49,360 bases of DNA from the NCBI GenBank assembly GCA_016928295.1, contig JAFGLA010000084.1, positions 1-49,360 on the forward strand, written 5' to 3'. This DNA comes from Opitutales bacterium (GTDB lineage Bacteria; Verrucomicrobiota; Verrucomicrobiia; Opitutales; Oceanipulchritudinaceae). The notes under the pieces were generated by a model. That model was not told the origin of the DNA. It saw nothing but the letters and a program-made list of their open reading frames with translations, and did not search any database. The position numbers and the translations under genes are program-made. Position 1 is the first letter of the stretch, and every line of letters starts with the position of its first letter. Positions 1-8,192 of the stretch are shown here, in pieces.

Positions 1-2
1 CC

Positions 3-80
3 AAAGCGAACAAAATCTACAAAGCCCTGTACCCGGCCCTGAAAGACCAGTTCAAAGCAATGGCAGATCTGGACGCGTAA
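3..80 (+). CDS. C-terminal fragment of a probable FGGY sugar kinase (xylulokinase-like)
   Basis: Only the last 25 codons are inside the window, ending at TAA 78-80. The residues include IYKALYPALKDQF followed by a short acidic tail. A 'Y-x-x-LYPAL' block near the very C-terminus is common in xylulokinases, and a xylulokinase would fit the xylan genes that follow. This is recognition of a short tail only; another FGGY kinase or an unrelated protein is possible. A strong terminator follows at 166-202. Confidence 0.4.
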   Translation, partial: KANKIYKALYPALKDQFKAMADLDA

Positions 81-165
81 TAAGCGTGCCGTATGATAGG
101 TGGATTGGCTTTGCGCTAGAGTAGGGATAGCCTGCTTTTTGTGACCAGTCTAAAAATGTCTTAAC

Positions 166-202
166 AAAGAGGACTCCCGCTTAATTGCAGGAGTCCTCTT
201 TT
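166..202 (+). terminator. Rho-independent terminator after the sugar-kinase fragment
   Basis: A perfect 12-bp inverted repeat (166-177 with 190-201) encloses a 12-nt loop and ends in a T-run, with an A-run at the start of the left arm. It lies 86 nt after the stop at 80. The A/T-rich ends make it potentially bidirectional, so it could also stop transcription arriving from the minus-strand esterase at 456-1409. Confidence 0.8.
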
Positions 203-281
203 GCTTGCCGTGTTTGGCTTTGGCAGTTGCCTTATTGATATAGGGCAAGGGAATGCCTACCGCATATTGCCTTTATCTGTA

Positions 282-325
282 GTCATCCGGATAATCCTCC
301 CAATAGGAGGCTTATCCGGAGTGAC
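282..325. other. Long intergenic stem-loop
   Basis: The arms 282-300 and 306-325 pair almost completely around a 5-nt loop (CAATA), with one mismatch (295 with 311) and one bulge (321). There is no clear T-run on either side, so it is not a textbook terminator. It lies about 130 nt past the stop of the minus-strand esterase and could protect or end that mRNA. Confidence 0.55.
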
Positions 326-327
326 GA

Positions 328-422
328 AAGGCTGAATGAGGAGCCCCGGCTGCGTTTCGCTGATTGGCAGGGGCCCGTCCCAGTCTCACCAGCAAAGCCT
401 TGCCGGATTTTCATTCAGCCTT
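328..422. repeat. Inverted-repeat-bounded intergenic segment
   Basis: The 12-mer at 328-339 (AAGGCTGAATGA) recurs as its exact reverse complement at 411-422, bounding a 95-bp GC-rich non-coding segment. The right arm is also the start of a roughly 50-bp sequence repeated near 4585. I see no ORF inside. It may be a small extragenic repeat element or part of an RNA structure. Confidence 0.45.
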
Positions 423-462
423 CCGCAGCTCGCCTCCATCTAAACGCAATATGCTCTAATCA
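411..462. repeat. Dispersed repeat, copy 1
   Basis: About 52 bp that match 4585-4635 closely in the same orientation. The shared blocks include TCATTCAG, CTTCCGCAGCTCG and AAACGCAAT, with a few substitutions between them. This copy overlaps the stop codon of the minus-strand esterase (TAG at 458-456). The other copy lies just upstream of the second minus-strand esterase. Confidence 0.6.
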
Positions 463-1409
463 ATCGGGCCGTCTCCGGGTCTCATTGGTTCGAAAACGAA
501 GCGAAGCCCGCGGTTGTATGCTTCGGCGACGCCTCCGCCGTGATGTTCGCCTTCGAGAACTCGGAACTCGTAGGCAAAGTCGGCGTAATTACCGTTACTG
601 ATGATCGTATCCATCGCCTTTATGTCAGCTTGGAAACCTTGCCATTCGCGCGAGCCTACGCACATGAAGAGGCGGGCGGGGACACTGTAAGTGCCGCGTT
701 CGTTATCGCCGATTGCTTTTGAGTGCAATTGCGATTCGCGGTTGAAAATCCAGCGGTGGTCCCAGTTCACGGCTGGCGAAGACGATATGACGCCTTGGAA
801 AAGGCCGGGTTCTTCATACATGCAGAAGAGGCTGAAAAGCCCTCCCATGGAGGAGCCTGCCATTACGCGATATGATGGATCGGTTCTCAGGTTAGCATCA
901 ACGTAGGGGATTATCTCGTCGCGTATGGAGTCAAGAAACAGTCTGGAGCCGCCCATGCGAATATCGCCCATTTGCGCTGCCCAGCCGTAGTCCTGTTTGC
1001 TGGGGGAAAGCTCGAACATGCGTTCAACGCCGTAGTTCACGTTTTCGCCAACATAGCCTATGCCGACGACAATGAACTCTGGCACGGCCTGATCATACCA
1101 GAGGCTGGAGCCGAGGGAGTGCATCTTTACGAAGCTCCAGTACGCGTCGGTCAGATATACGACAGGGTAGTGCTTGTTCGGATTGGATGCGTAAGAGTCC
1201 GGGTACCCGATGTAGAGCTGGTAGTCGCGGTTCGTGATGTCGCTGTGCAGGGGGCGAAGTTCGGTATTCTCAAGAACCATGTGCACGGGTTTGGCGGCAC
1301 AGTTGTCCTTTGCTCCCGTATTCGTATCCGTAGCGGCGGCTTGGCAAACAGGCAAAGACAGTGCCAGAATCGCAGGCGCGGCGGTGAGTATTTTGTGTAG
1401 CATTTTCAT
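456..1409 (-). CDS. Secreted CE1-type esterase (alpha/beta hydrolase)
   Basis: A 317-aa protein of the esterase D/CE1-like alpha/beta-hydrolase family (PF00756 type), which includes feruloyl and acetyl-xylan esterases. Residues 1-25 form a signal peptide with an AxA-like end, so it is exported. The nucleophile elbow GSSMGG is at 185-190 (Ser187), and the C-terminal GEHHGGG at 287-293 supplies the catalytic His. The start ATG at 1409 has an AGGA-like element just upstream, and a second ATG two codons in is possible. Its neighbour across 1410-1678 is a divergent GH31 gene, which suggests a role in hemicellulose side-chain removal. The exact ester (feruloyl, acetyl or other) cannot be read from sequence. 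Confidence 0.85.
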   Translation of the reverse strand: MKMLHKILTAAPAILALSLPVCQAAATDTNTGAKDNCAAKPVHMVLENTELRPLHSDITNRDYQLYIGYPDSYASNPNKHYPVVYLTDAYWSFVKMHSLGSSLWYDQAVPEFIVVGIGYVGENVNYGVERMFELSPSKQDYGWAAQMGDIRMGGSRLFLDSIRDEIIPYVDANLRTDPSYRVMAGSSMGGLFSLFCMYEEPGLFQGVISSSPAVNWDHRWIFNRESQLHSKAIGDNERGTYSVPARLFMCVGSREWQGFQADIKAMDTIISNGNYADFAYEFRVLEGEHHGGGVAEAYNRGLRFVFEPMRPGDGPID

Positions 1410-1678
1410 GTGTCCTGGATGTTACACCAGTGATATTGATAATACTTCAAAAAATGACAAACGGTTTGAAATGCTTTTCATCGGACATTTATGAAAGCAC
1501 TTTGGATTCTGTAGTTTACGGATGTTGGAGTCCGTATTCTCAATGTATGCCCTTGTTGACAGCATCTGCATACTCAACCGCTCTGTTATTCAGATTTTTG
1601 TAACATGTCCATGAGGGAGACTCTTCAAGCGGCGATTGCGGTATTGCATGGTTACTCTTCTGATTCATTCTCGCACAT

Positions 1679-3451
1679 ATGTGCAAAGTGATCCGTTTTG
1701 CTGTTCGCCTGGCAGTGCTGGCTGGCTGTTGTTCAACACTTATCGGAAGTGATTTCACTTCGGAAGCAGATGCCGACACGACCGTTGCGTTGAATCTTAA
1801 CCCTGTGAATACCGAACCGCTTCCTCCCAAATGGATGTTTGGTTACATCCAGTCTCAATGGGGCGAGGACAGTTTTGGTTACGGCGATCAGGAAAGTTTC
1901 CTTGCCCATGCGCGTTCTTTGAGGGGCATGGAAAGCAAATACGGCAATCATCGTCACCCTTTGGATGTCATGGTTCTGGACATGGCATGGTGTGGCAATA
2001 ACTGGGATTGGCCCAAAAACATGGTATGGGATTCTGAACGTTTTCCTGACCCCGTTGGCATGATTGAGGCCCTTCATGAGATGCATATTAAAATAGCCAT
2101 GAACTATCATGACGGAGGATTCGGGGGCGAATGGCTAGCCCTGTTTTCAAGGGACCTGTACATGGGGTTGGATGTCCCTTGGCTCGACTTTTGGAAGGCT
2201 GGTTCGACTGAAGAGCTCCAGGTTTGGGAGCGAATGAAATTTATACGCGGGAAAGATACGCGTTTGGCGATAATCGGACGCCATTATGCGCGCCCCAATA
2301 CCGACAACTGGGAGCCGGAGACGGCCGATACGAACGGTATCGGGATACTGAAAATACCCAGTGAAGATGCGATGGAAAAGAGCATGCCTGTTCACTGGAC
2401 GGGAGATGTGGAGGGTTCCTGGCTTGGCCTGCAAGAAAGCGTCGAGGCTCTGGTTTACGGGCCGGACGGTGCTTCCGGCGGCTGGTCATATTTGCATACG
2501 GACACCCCTGGGCATAAAAATGGAACAGATCCGGAGCTTGCCGCCAGATGGATTCAGTTTTCATGCTTCACCACAACTACGCGCAATCACGGTATTACTC
2601 CGCGTGACGTATGGTCTTGGGGAGAGCAGGTGGAGGAGATATCATACAATTCCCGAATGCTCCGCTACCGCTTGCTGCCGTACCTTTATACAGGAGCTTG
2701 GCAGATATGGGATCAGGCCCTGCCTTTGACAAGGCCCATGAAACTGGCATTTCCGGGGCAGATGGACGATGAGAAATACCAGTTCATGTTTGGCGACTGG
2801 ATGCTCGTAGCTCCTGTGTGCAAGCAGGTGTCCAGTTACGCGGACAACAAGATGCCTGTTCGCCTGCCGACTGGCTGCGAATGGGTGGATTACCACAGTC
2901 ACGACGTTTACGCAGGAGGCAGCAGGGTCGAAGTGGATGTGAGCGATATTGGCCGCGTACCACTATATGTTCGTCGTGGCGCAATCATCCCGATGGGGCC
3001 GGAAATAGAATGGATTGACCCAACCGTTCACGCAGATCCGCTTACTCTGGATATATATCCTCTTGCCGTTGGTAGTTCTTCATGGTCCGTGTATGACGAT
3101 GACGGGGAAAGCCTTGCCTACCAGCGCGGGCAATACTCCCTCACTTCCATTGCCTGCGAGGTTCATGATTTCTCAATCAATATCCATATCGGTCCCGCCA
3201 AGGGGGAGTATTCGGGAAAGCCGCAGAGTCAACGCTACGTGCTGAAGGTTAACTTGATGCCCCAAGCGCCTGAGCGTGTGCTCATAAACGGCGTTCAGCT
3301 CGAAAGGATAGGGGAGTGCGGGCGCCTTGATTGGCGTGATTCATCCTTTTCTGGATGGTCGCATGACTCTGCAACTAACACCGTTTTCGTTCATTTGTCC
3401 GCTCAAGACCCTTCTCAAGGTCATACGCACGTAAGCATCGAGTTGGAATAA
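1679..3451 (+). CDS. GH31 glycoside hydrolase, predicted lipoprotein lacking the usual N-terminal domain
   Basis: A 590-aa retaining GH31 enzyme (alpha-glucosidase/alpha-xylosidase family). The N-terminus has a lipoprotein signal with a VLAGC lipobox, so Cys17 would be acylated. The (beta/alpha)8 barrel starts almost at once (PPKWMFGY at 49-56). The likely nucleophile is Asp170 in PWLDFW and the likely acid/base is Asp243 in HWTGDV. Proximal and DUF5110-like distal beta domains end the protein. GH31 proteins normally carry a beta-sandwich of about 150-200 residues before the barrel; only about 30 residues follow the lipobox here. An in-frame TGA upstream and only 270 bp of intergenic space rule out a simple missed start. 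Alpha-xylosidase or alpha-glucosidase activity cannot be told apart. Confidence 0.85.
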   Translation: MCKVIRFAVRLAVLAGCCSTLIGSDFTSEADADTTVALNLNPVNTEPLPPKWMFGYIQSQWGEDSFGYGDQESFLAHARSLRGMESKYGNHRHPLDVMVLDMAWCGNNWDWPKNMVWDSERFPDPVGMIEALHEMHIKIAMNYHDGGFGGEWLALFSRDLYMGLDVPWLDFWKAGSTEELQVWERMKFIRGKDTRLAIIGRHYARPNTDNWEPETADTNGIGILKIPSEDAMEKSMPVHWTGDVEGSWLGLQESVEALVYGPDGASGGWSYLHTDTPGHKNGTDPELAARWIQFSCFTTTTRNHGITPRDVWSWGEQVEEISYNSRMLRYRLLPYLYTGAWQIWDQALPLTRPMKLAFPGQMDDEKYQFMFGDWMLVAPVCKQVSSYADNKMPVRLPTGCEWVDYHSHDVYAGGSRVEVDVSDIGRVPLYVRRGAIIPMGPEIEWIDPTVHADPLTLDIYPLAVGSSSWSVYDDDGESLAYQRGQYSLTSIACEVHDFSINIHIGPAKGEYSGKPQSQRYVLKVNLMPQAPERVLINGVQLERIGECGRLDWRDSSFSGWSHDSATNTVFVHLSAQDPSQGHTHVSIELE

Positions 3452-3472
3452 TGGCGGGCACTTTTAGCAGAA

Positions 3473-3526
3473 GGGCACCTCTGCCAACCTTGATTTCTAC
3501 TGTGAAACTGGTTGTCAGAGGCGCCC
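3473..3526. terminator. Possible bidirectional terminator between convergent genes
   Basis: An imperfect inverted repeat (GGGCaCCTCTG at 3473-3483 with CAGAGGcGCCC at 3516-3526) lies between the converging ends of the GH31 gene and the second esterase. The loop is long (32 nt) and no strong T-run follows, so the call rests mainly on position. Confidence 0.4.
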
Positions 3527-3572
3527 AAAGGTGAACTCGTCGCGATGACGAGGTTTGTTTCTTTGCGATGCC

Positions 3573-4475
3573 TTATTTCTGGTGGAAGGATTCGCTTATG
3601 AACGCCAGTCCGTCGGTGATGCCGCTGCGCCAGTAGGACCAGTTGTGCGGGCCGTTTCTCATACGGTTTTCATGGTAAACGCCACGGTCGCGCAGTATGA
3701 TGTGCAGCATTGCGTTGCCGCGGTAAAGGAAGTCGTCATCGCCGCAGTCCAGGTAGAAACGTACGCTCGACAGCTTTTCCACCTCGTAGGTGCGGGCTAT
3801 GTTGAGCACGTCGTACTTCTGGAAGTGTTCGCCAATGCGTTCCTCGCCCTTGAGATCCGGGCCGAACACTGGGCCGAATACGCTGTTCCAGTGCTCGTCA
3901 GTCAGTTTTACAATGTCCTCGGAGCATTCTATGCCGGAACTGAACGCGGCGCAGGCGGCGAACATATCCGGGTGGCGCATACTGTAAACAAGAGAGCCGT
4001 AGCCGCCCATGGAAAGCCCCGCTATGCCGCGGAAGAGTTTGTCGGAGCGGATTCTGTATGTTGACTCGATTTCGGGGATGAACTCCTCAAAGAAGAAGTC
4101 CTCGTAGCGGACGGAATTGTCGTAATTATTAACATACCAAGTGCGCTCAGCGGCTGGCATTACGATTATCATCGGGGCGATTGTCTGCTCCGCGATGGCC
4201 TTGTCTGCCGCGAGTTGGATTTCGCCGAACTGTGTCCAGCCGGTATGGCTGTCGCCAAGGCCGTGAAGCAGATACACGACTGGATATTGGCGTTCCGAGC
4301 TGTCGTAATCGTAGGGCAGATACACGCTGTAGTTTACACTGCGGCCCAGTATGTCGCTGTTGACGCTTTTACCTTCTACTATTCGCCCGCGCGCGTATTG
4401 GGCGTTCAAGCCGCCTGCGAGCGCGAACACGAGGGTGAAAATGGCAAGGAGTTTGCCACAGGGTATGGTTTTCAT
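3573..4475 (-). CDS. Secreted CE1-type esterase (alpha/beta hydrolase)
   Basis: A second PF00756-type esterase. I prefer the ATG at 4475 (300 aa) over the one at 4487 (304 aa), because it gives a cleaner signal peptide ending near LNAQ; neither has a good ribosome site. Numbered from the longer form, HGLGDSHTGW (75-84) is the oxyanion-side loop and GLSMGG (157-162) holds Ser159. CGDDDF (248-253) supplies the acid and GPHNWSYW (279-286) the His. The spacing and the GPHNWxxW end resemble acetyl-xylan and feruloyl esterases of family CE1 more closely than the first esterase does. With the GH31 gene and the other esterase it forms a small side-chain-removal cluster. The substrate is inferred from context. 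Confidence 0.85.
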   Translation of the reverse strand: MKTIPCGKLLAIFTLVFALAGGLNAQYARGRIVEGKSVNSDILGRSVNYSVYLPYDYDSSERQYPVVYLLHGLGDSHTGWTQFGEIQLAADKAIAEQTIAPMIIVMPAAERTWYVNNYDNSVRYEDFFFEEFIPEIESTYRIRSDKLFRGIAGLSMGGYGSLVYSMRHPDMFAACAAFSSGIECSEDIVKLTDEHWNSVFGPVFGPDLKGEERIGEHFQKYDVLNIARTYEVEKLSSVRFYLDCGDDDFLYRGNAMLHIILRDRGVYHENRMRNGPHNWSYWRSGITDGLAFISESFHQK

Positions 4476-4584
4476 GATTGGTTCCATGAGTTAGGGGGGA
4501 ACAAGAAAGAGGGGCGGAAGTGTTTCTCGCTCCCACTTGGAAATGATTCAAGCTCTTATGGCGAAGCGAAACTGCTTTTACGAC

Positions 4585-4635
4585 TCATTCAGACTTCCGC
4601 AGCTCGTCTCCGACAAAACGCAATGTGCTCAGTCA
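4585..4635. repeat. Dispersed repeat, copy 2
   Basis: About 51 bp closely matching 411-462 in the same orientation. Here it lies about 110 bp upstream of the esterase start at 4475, whereas copy 1 lies at the 3' end of the other esterase gene. No other copy was found by eye in this window. Confidence 0.6.
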
Positions 4636-4644
4636 CAAAATAAA

Positions 4645-4674
4645 ACGCCGCCTGACATTGCTGTCAGACGGCGT
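4645..4674 (-). terminator. Hairpin, terminator-like on the minus strand
   Basis: Stem ACGCCG/CGGCGT plus CTGACA/TGTCAG with one internal mismatch and a 4-nt loop (TTGC). On the minus strand it is followed by a T-rich tract (complement of 4636-4645), as in a terminator. No gene reads into it from that side except possible antisense transcription from rsmE, so its role is unclear. Confidence 0.4.
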
Positions 4675-4914
4675 CTCCCAAGTGCTTAACCAAACTACAA
4701 ACTAGACTCTGAAACTATGAAAACTGCTACCTTAGATTACCGCTCCCACACGGCTTTCTTGCTACAAACCTTGATTGAAATTCTTTGCGAGGGTTGCGCT
4801 GTTCGCATCTCGCTTACATAAACTTAGAAGAAACAAAGACGGAAACGTTCAAAGAAATCGTAATTTTTTGCGGCGTTTATATAAAACACGTGCAAGTCCT
4901 TGCAGGCCAACGGT

Positions 4915-5664
4915 ATGCTGTATTCATTTTTTAATGGTAATCTGTCGGGTCGAATAATTCTTGATGCGGAAGAGAGCCACCATCTTGTTTCCGTGCGCCG
5001 CGCGCGCGTAGGAGAAACGGTGATGCTTCTCGACGGGCGGGGAGGGAAGGCCAAGGCTCTTGTCGAAAACGCTTCGGCAAAGGCAGCCACTTTGCAGGTA
5101 GAAGAGTTTTCGCGCATGGAAAGGCCCAATTCTCCCGTGTGGCTCGCGCAGGCAATGCCGCTTGGCAAGACGATGGATACCATTGTACAAAAAGCTGCGG
5201 AGCTTGGCTGCGAATGCGTCGTCCCGCTCTGCACTGAGCGTTCAGAACTCCGCCTCGATGCTGAAAGAACACTCAAGAAGACGCAGAAGTGGCGCACCGG
5301 TGCCTTGGAAGCAATCAAGCAGTGTGGCAACCCCTTCATGCCGGACATTGTCGAACCCTGCGGGCTGGATGCCTTGTTCAAAATGACCCTGCCGCCCTTG
5401 CGCCTTGTATGTTCTCTTGAGGAAGCGTCCCTTCCGCTCCTGGCTGCACTCAAAGATGAAAATGCAAAGGACGGGGTAGTTCTGGCAATAGGGCCTGAAG
5501 GTGATTTTTCCGCCGCCGAATACGCGCAGTTTCGCGAACACTCTTTCAAGCCGGTTACGCTTGGACCGCTAGTTCTGCGCGCGGACACAGCGGCAATCGC
5601 CTCAATGGCCATAGTGAGTGAAGCACTTCGCTTTGCTGCTTGCCCTTTGCCCTATAATGTTTGA
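4915..5664 (+). CDS. rsmE: 16S rRNA (uracil(1498)-N(3))-methyltransferase RsmE
   Basis: A 249-aa SPOUT-class RNA methyltransferase that uses S-adenosylmethionine to methylate N3 of U1498 in 16S rRNA. The N-terminal PUA-like part contains the SHHLVSVRRARVGE block typical of RsmE. The C-terminal knot carries AIGPEGDFS and LGPLVLRADTAA, equivalent to the family GPEGG(F/L)S and LGxRILRxETA motifs. I use ATG 4915 rather than TTG 4900: CAGG at 4903-4906 sits 8 nt before that ATG, and family members begin close to this residue. A housekeeping gene unrelated to its xylan neighbours. Confidence 0.9.
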   Translation: MLYSFFNGNLSGRIILDAEESHHLVSVRRARVGETVMLLDGRGGKAKALVENASAKAATLQVEEFSRMERPNSPVWLAQAMPLGKTMDTIVQKAAELGCECVVPLCTERSELRLDAERTLKKTQKWRTGALEAIKQCGNPFMPDIVEPCGLDALFKMTLPPLRLVCSLEEASLPLLAALKDENAKDGVVLAIGPEGDFSAAEYAQFREHSFKPVTLGPLVLRADTAAIASMAIVSEALRFAACPLPYNV

Positions 5665-5769
5665 AATACAAGACGATGTGTAATTCGGCCCATTGAGTCT
5701 CTCTCTCATGAACTGTGGCCGCAGTCTGCCTTACCCCTACTCAGCCAGGAAGGATAATGAAATAAAAGG

Positions 5770-8022
5770 ATGAATGAGAATCGAATCCTTCTAGTTCAGG
5801 ACGATCCCCAGAATACGGATTGTATTGCCGCAATTCTCAAATCCGAAGCTTTGCAACTGGTGGCGGTCGCCATGGACGCGCAGCAGACGCGCACTATGAG
5901 CCGCGAGCACGCGCCCGACGTTGTGATGGTAGATACTTCATTGCCTGAGTTCGACGCTGTCCTTTCCGAACTATCGCGGATGGAAGGATGCACGATAGTG
6001 TATCTTCACCGCGAAGGCTCTCAGCCTGCCCCAACGCCCTTGTTTGCGTCAGTGCCCGTATGCCGCGAGGAGCTTCTGGCCGTCCTTCGCACCGCACTTT
6101 ATTATTCGCAACAGGAGCAGCTTCTCAAACGCTCTCGCAACGGAATGGCCGTTCTGCTTTCCATAATTACGCAGGTCGCCGTCCAGATAGACGAAGAGGG
6201 CAACATTTTGAACATGAACCCGGCGGCGGAGCTTTTTGCCCGCTGTTCCGCGCAAAAAGCCTCAGGCAAGGCTTTCAGCTCTCTGTTCAGACTGCATATG
6301 GGGCAGCAGCTAATAGATAACCCCGCCAAGCTCACACGCAGGCAGAGCTGCGAACGCTTCAGCATCCAAGGGCCGGACGGGGACGAGCGCACTGTGCTTC
6401 TACGTGTCAGTCCCTGCGGACAGTCCTGTTTTGAAATACCGTCCTGCATCGTATTGATGGAAGACTTGACCGACTCCTTGCTCTGCACTCGGGACAGGGA
6501 CATGACGCATCAGGCCCTGCAAGGAGTAAGCGAAGCGGTCCTCATCCTCGGCCACGATAACAATGGCTGCGCTGGTGAACCCCTGTTCTGCAACAAGGCG
6601 TTCAGCGAGCTGTTTTCCTGCCCCGAGCAAAGTATATCCCAGAGGAAGCTGTCAGACTTTTTCAAGCCAATGCCGGAAACGCCTTGGGGCCAGTTGTTTG
6701 ATGCAATTGAAGCTTCCGGAGAATGGAAGGGCGAAGGCCTTGCAAAGAGCCTTTCCGGTGAAGAGTTCAGCGCCCAGGTGTGTGTCCGCCCGATCAAAAG
6801 CGATACACTCGGACATTGCGGCTATGCTATTGCCGTTCAGGACACAACGCACATTCATCGCCTTGAGGAAAGCATACGCCAGTCGCAGAAAATCGAGGCC
6901 GTCGGGCGTCTTGCAAGCGGCATAGCGCACGATTTCAACAACCTGCTCTCGGTAATTAATTCCTACTGCGACCTTCAGGTTCTAAAGCTGGACGAGGACA
7001 GCCCCGCAATGCGTTACGCGCAGCAGATTCGTGCAGCAGGGCGCAAGGGCGTTGACCTTGTTTCGCAGCTAATGACATTCAGCCGCAAAGACAGGCCCAA
7101 CCCGACGCAAATAGATCTTTCGCACGTTGTCGAGGACGTGAAGAGTATGCTTCGCCGCGTGATCCGCGAAGACATCGAGATGGACACCGTATATGGTGAC
7201 GATATTTCCAGCGTGAAGGCGGATCAGGGGCAGATAGAGCAGATACTGCTCAACCTTTGCGTTAACGCCCGCGACGCCATGCCCAACGGCGGACGCCTGC
7301 GAATAGAGGTTGCCAATCGCACTTACGAAAAGAACGTGGTGCGCAATCACTGCACAATCCGCCCGGGCAGCTACGTGGTGTTGTCCGTCGAGGACAGCGG
7401 TTGCGGAATGGACGAAGAGACGCAGAAGCGCATCTTCGACCCGTTCTTCACTACCAAGGAGATAGGCAAGGGCACCGGCCTTGGACTGGCAACGGTCCAA
7501 AGCATAATGAAGCAGTACTCCGGGCACATCATAGTGCGCTCCCGCCCGGGAGAAGGCTCCCGCTTCGAATTGGTGTTTCCGGCGGAATCAAAGTCTTCCA
7601 CGGGCGGCGGACTGTCATCGGAAAGTTCTTCCGGCCCCTGTCCCACGGGGAGCGAAAAAATCTTCATCGTAGAAGATGACGAGACATTTCTAGACTGCAT
7701 AAGCGGCCTGTTGCGCCTGCATGGATATCAGGTTTACACCGCTTACGACGGAAGCAGTGCGCTGGATATGATGGCGCAGATTGACTACGACATCGACATG
7801 CTTGTGTCCGACCTCGTCCTGCCAAAGCTCTCGGGTAGAGAGGTTGCTGCGCGTCTTCTTGAGCACAAGCCGGAGACCAAGGTCATATTCATGACCGGTT
7901 ACGACGATCAGCTCGACACATTCTACTCGCTTCCGGGAGATGCTATAATTCTTGAGAAGCCGTTCCCGCTAAACACTCTTCTAATCAAGGCTCGTGAGCT
8001 GCTTGATCAACAGCCCGGTTGA
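5770..8022 (+). CDS. Hybrid sensor histidine kinase with receiver domains at both ends
   Basis: A 750-aa cytoplasmic-looking protein with no membrane segment visible. Order: receiver-like domain (about 5-110), PAS-like regions (about 130-235 and 245-360), HisKA with the H-box GIAHDFNNLL (His387), and an HATPase (N-box NLCVNARDAM, G-box DSGCGM at 542-547, GTGLGLA). It ends in a full receiver (630-745; acidic pair D636/D637, acceptor Asp681, Lys730). The H-box and C-terminal receiver resemble NtrB/hybrid kinases that act on sigma-54 or second-messenger outputs. The N-terminal receiver keeps D11/D12 and Asp55, but no lysine is seen at the conserved beta5 position, so it may be degenerate. No cognate regulator lies beside it; the CheA-like gene follows after 170 bp. 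Confidence 0.88.
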   Translation: MNENRILLVQDDPQNTDCIAAILKSEALQLVAVAMDAQQTRTMSREHAPDVVMVDTSLPEFDAVLSELSRMEGCTIVYLHREGSQPAPTPLFASVPVCREELLAVLRTALYYSQQEQLLKRSRNGMAVLLSIITQVAVQIDEEGNILNMNPAAELFARCSAQKASGKAFSSLFRLHMGQQLIDNPAKLTRRQSCERFSIQGPDGDERTVLLRVSPCGQSCFEIPSCIVLMEDLTDSLLCTRDRDMTHQALQGVSEAVLILGHDNNGCAGEPLFCNKAFSELFSCPEQSISQRKLSDFFKPMPETPWGQLFDAIEASGEWKGEGLAKSLSGEEFSAQVCVRPIKSDTLGHCGYAIAVQDTTHIHRLEESIRQSQKIEAVGRLASGIAHDFNNLLSVINSYCDLQVLKLDEDSPAMRYAQQIRAAGRKGVDLVSQLMTFSRKDRPNPTQIDLSHVVEDVKSMLRRVIREDIEMDTVYGDDISSVKADQGQIEQILLNLCVNARDAMPNGGRLRIEVANRTYEKNVVRNHCTIRPGSYVVLSVEDSGCGMDEETQKRIFDPFFTTKEIGKGTGLGLATVQSIMKQYSGHIIVRSRPGEGSRFELVFPAESKSSTGGGLSSESSSGPCPTGSEKIFIVEDDETFLDCISGLLRLHGYQVYTAYDGSSALDMMAQIDYDIDMLVSDLVLPKLSGREVAARLLEHKPETKVIFMTGYDDQLDTFYSLPGDAIILEKPFPLNTLLIKARELLDQQPG

Positions 8023-8192
8023 TGCTTGGATTGGAATATGTGCCGATTTTTGGTCCCTATGATTGGTGCAGACTGTGTTTTGCATCTATGCTTTAATATT
8101 ATTTCCACAGGCAGTAACGGTAACTGACCGTCCGCCCCTTTATTACGGTCCATTGTGGTCCGATCAAATATTGATTCATTACGAATAGTTCC

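Larger units (their letters stand above)
4488..4914. other. Non-coding divergent spacer between an esterase gene and rsmE
   Basis: About 430 bp without a convincing ORF. It holds the second copy of the dispersed repeat (4585-4635), a hairpin (4645-4674), and an AT-rich stretch just before rsmE (about 4855-4885) that probably carries its promoter. I could not define clear -35/-10 boxes. Confidence 0.5.

Noticed and set aside
1410-1678. A missing N-terminal domain of the GH31 enzyme in another frame
   Set aside because: Only about 270 bp are available, with an in-frame TGA and no frame resembling a GH31 beta-sandwich, so a frameshift does not explain the short form.
3555-4064. 169-codon plus-strand ORF opposite the second esterase
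   Set aside because: It is the shadow of the minus-strand esterase, which has clear catalytic motifs and a signal peptide; the plus frame matches nothing.
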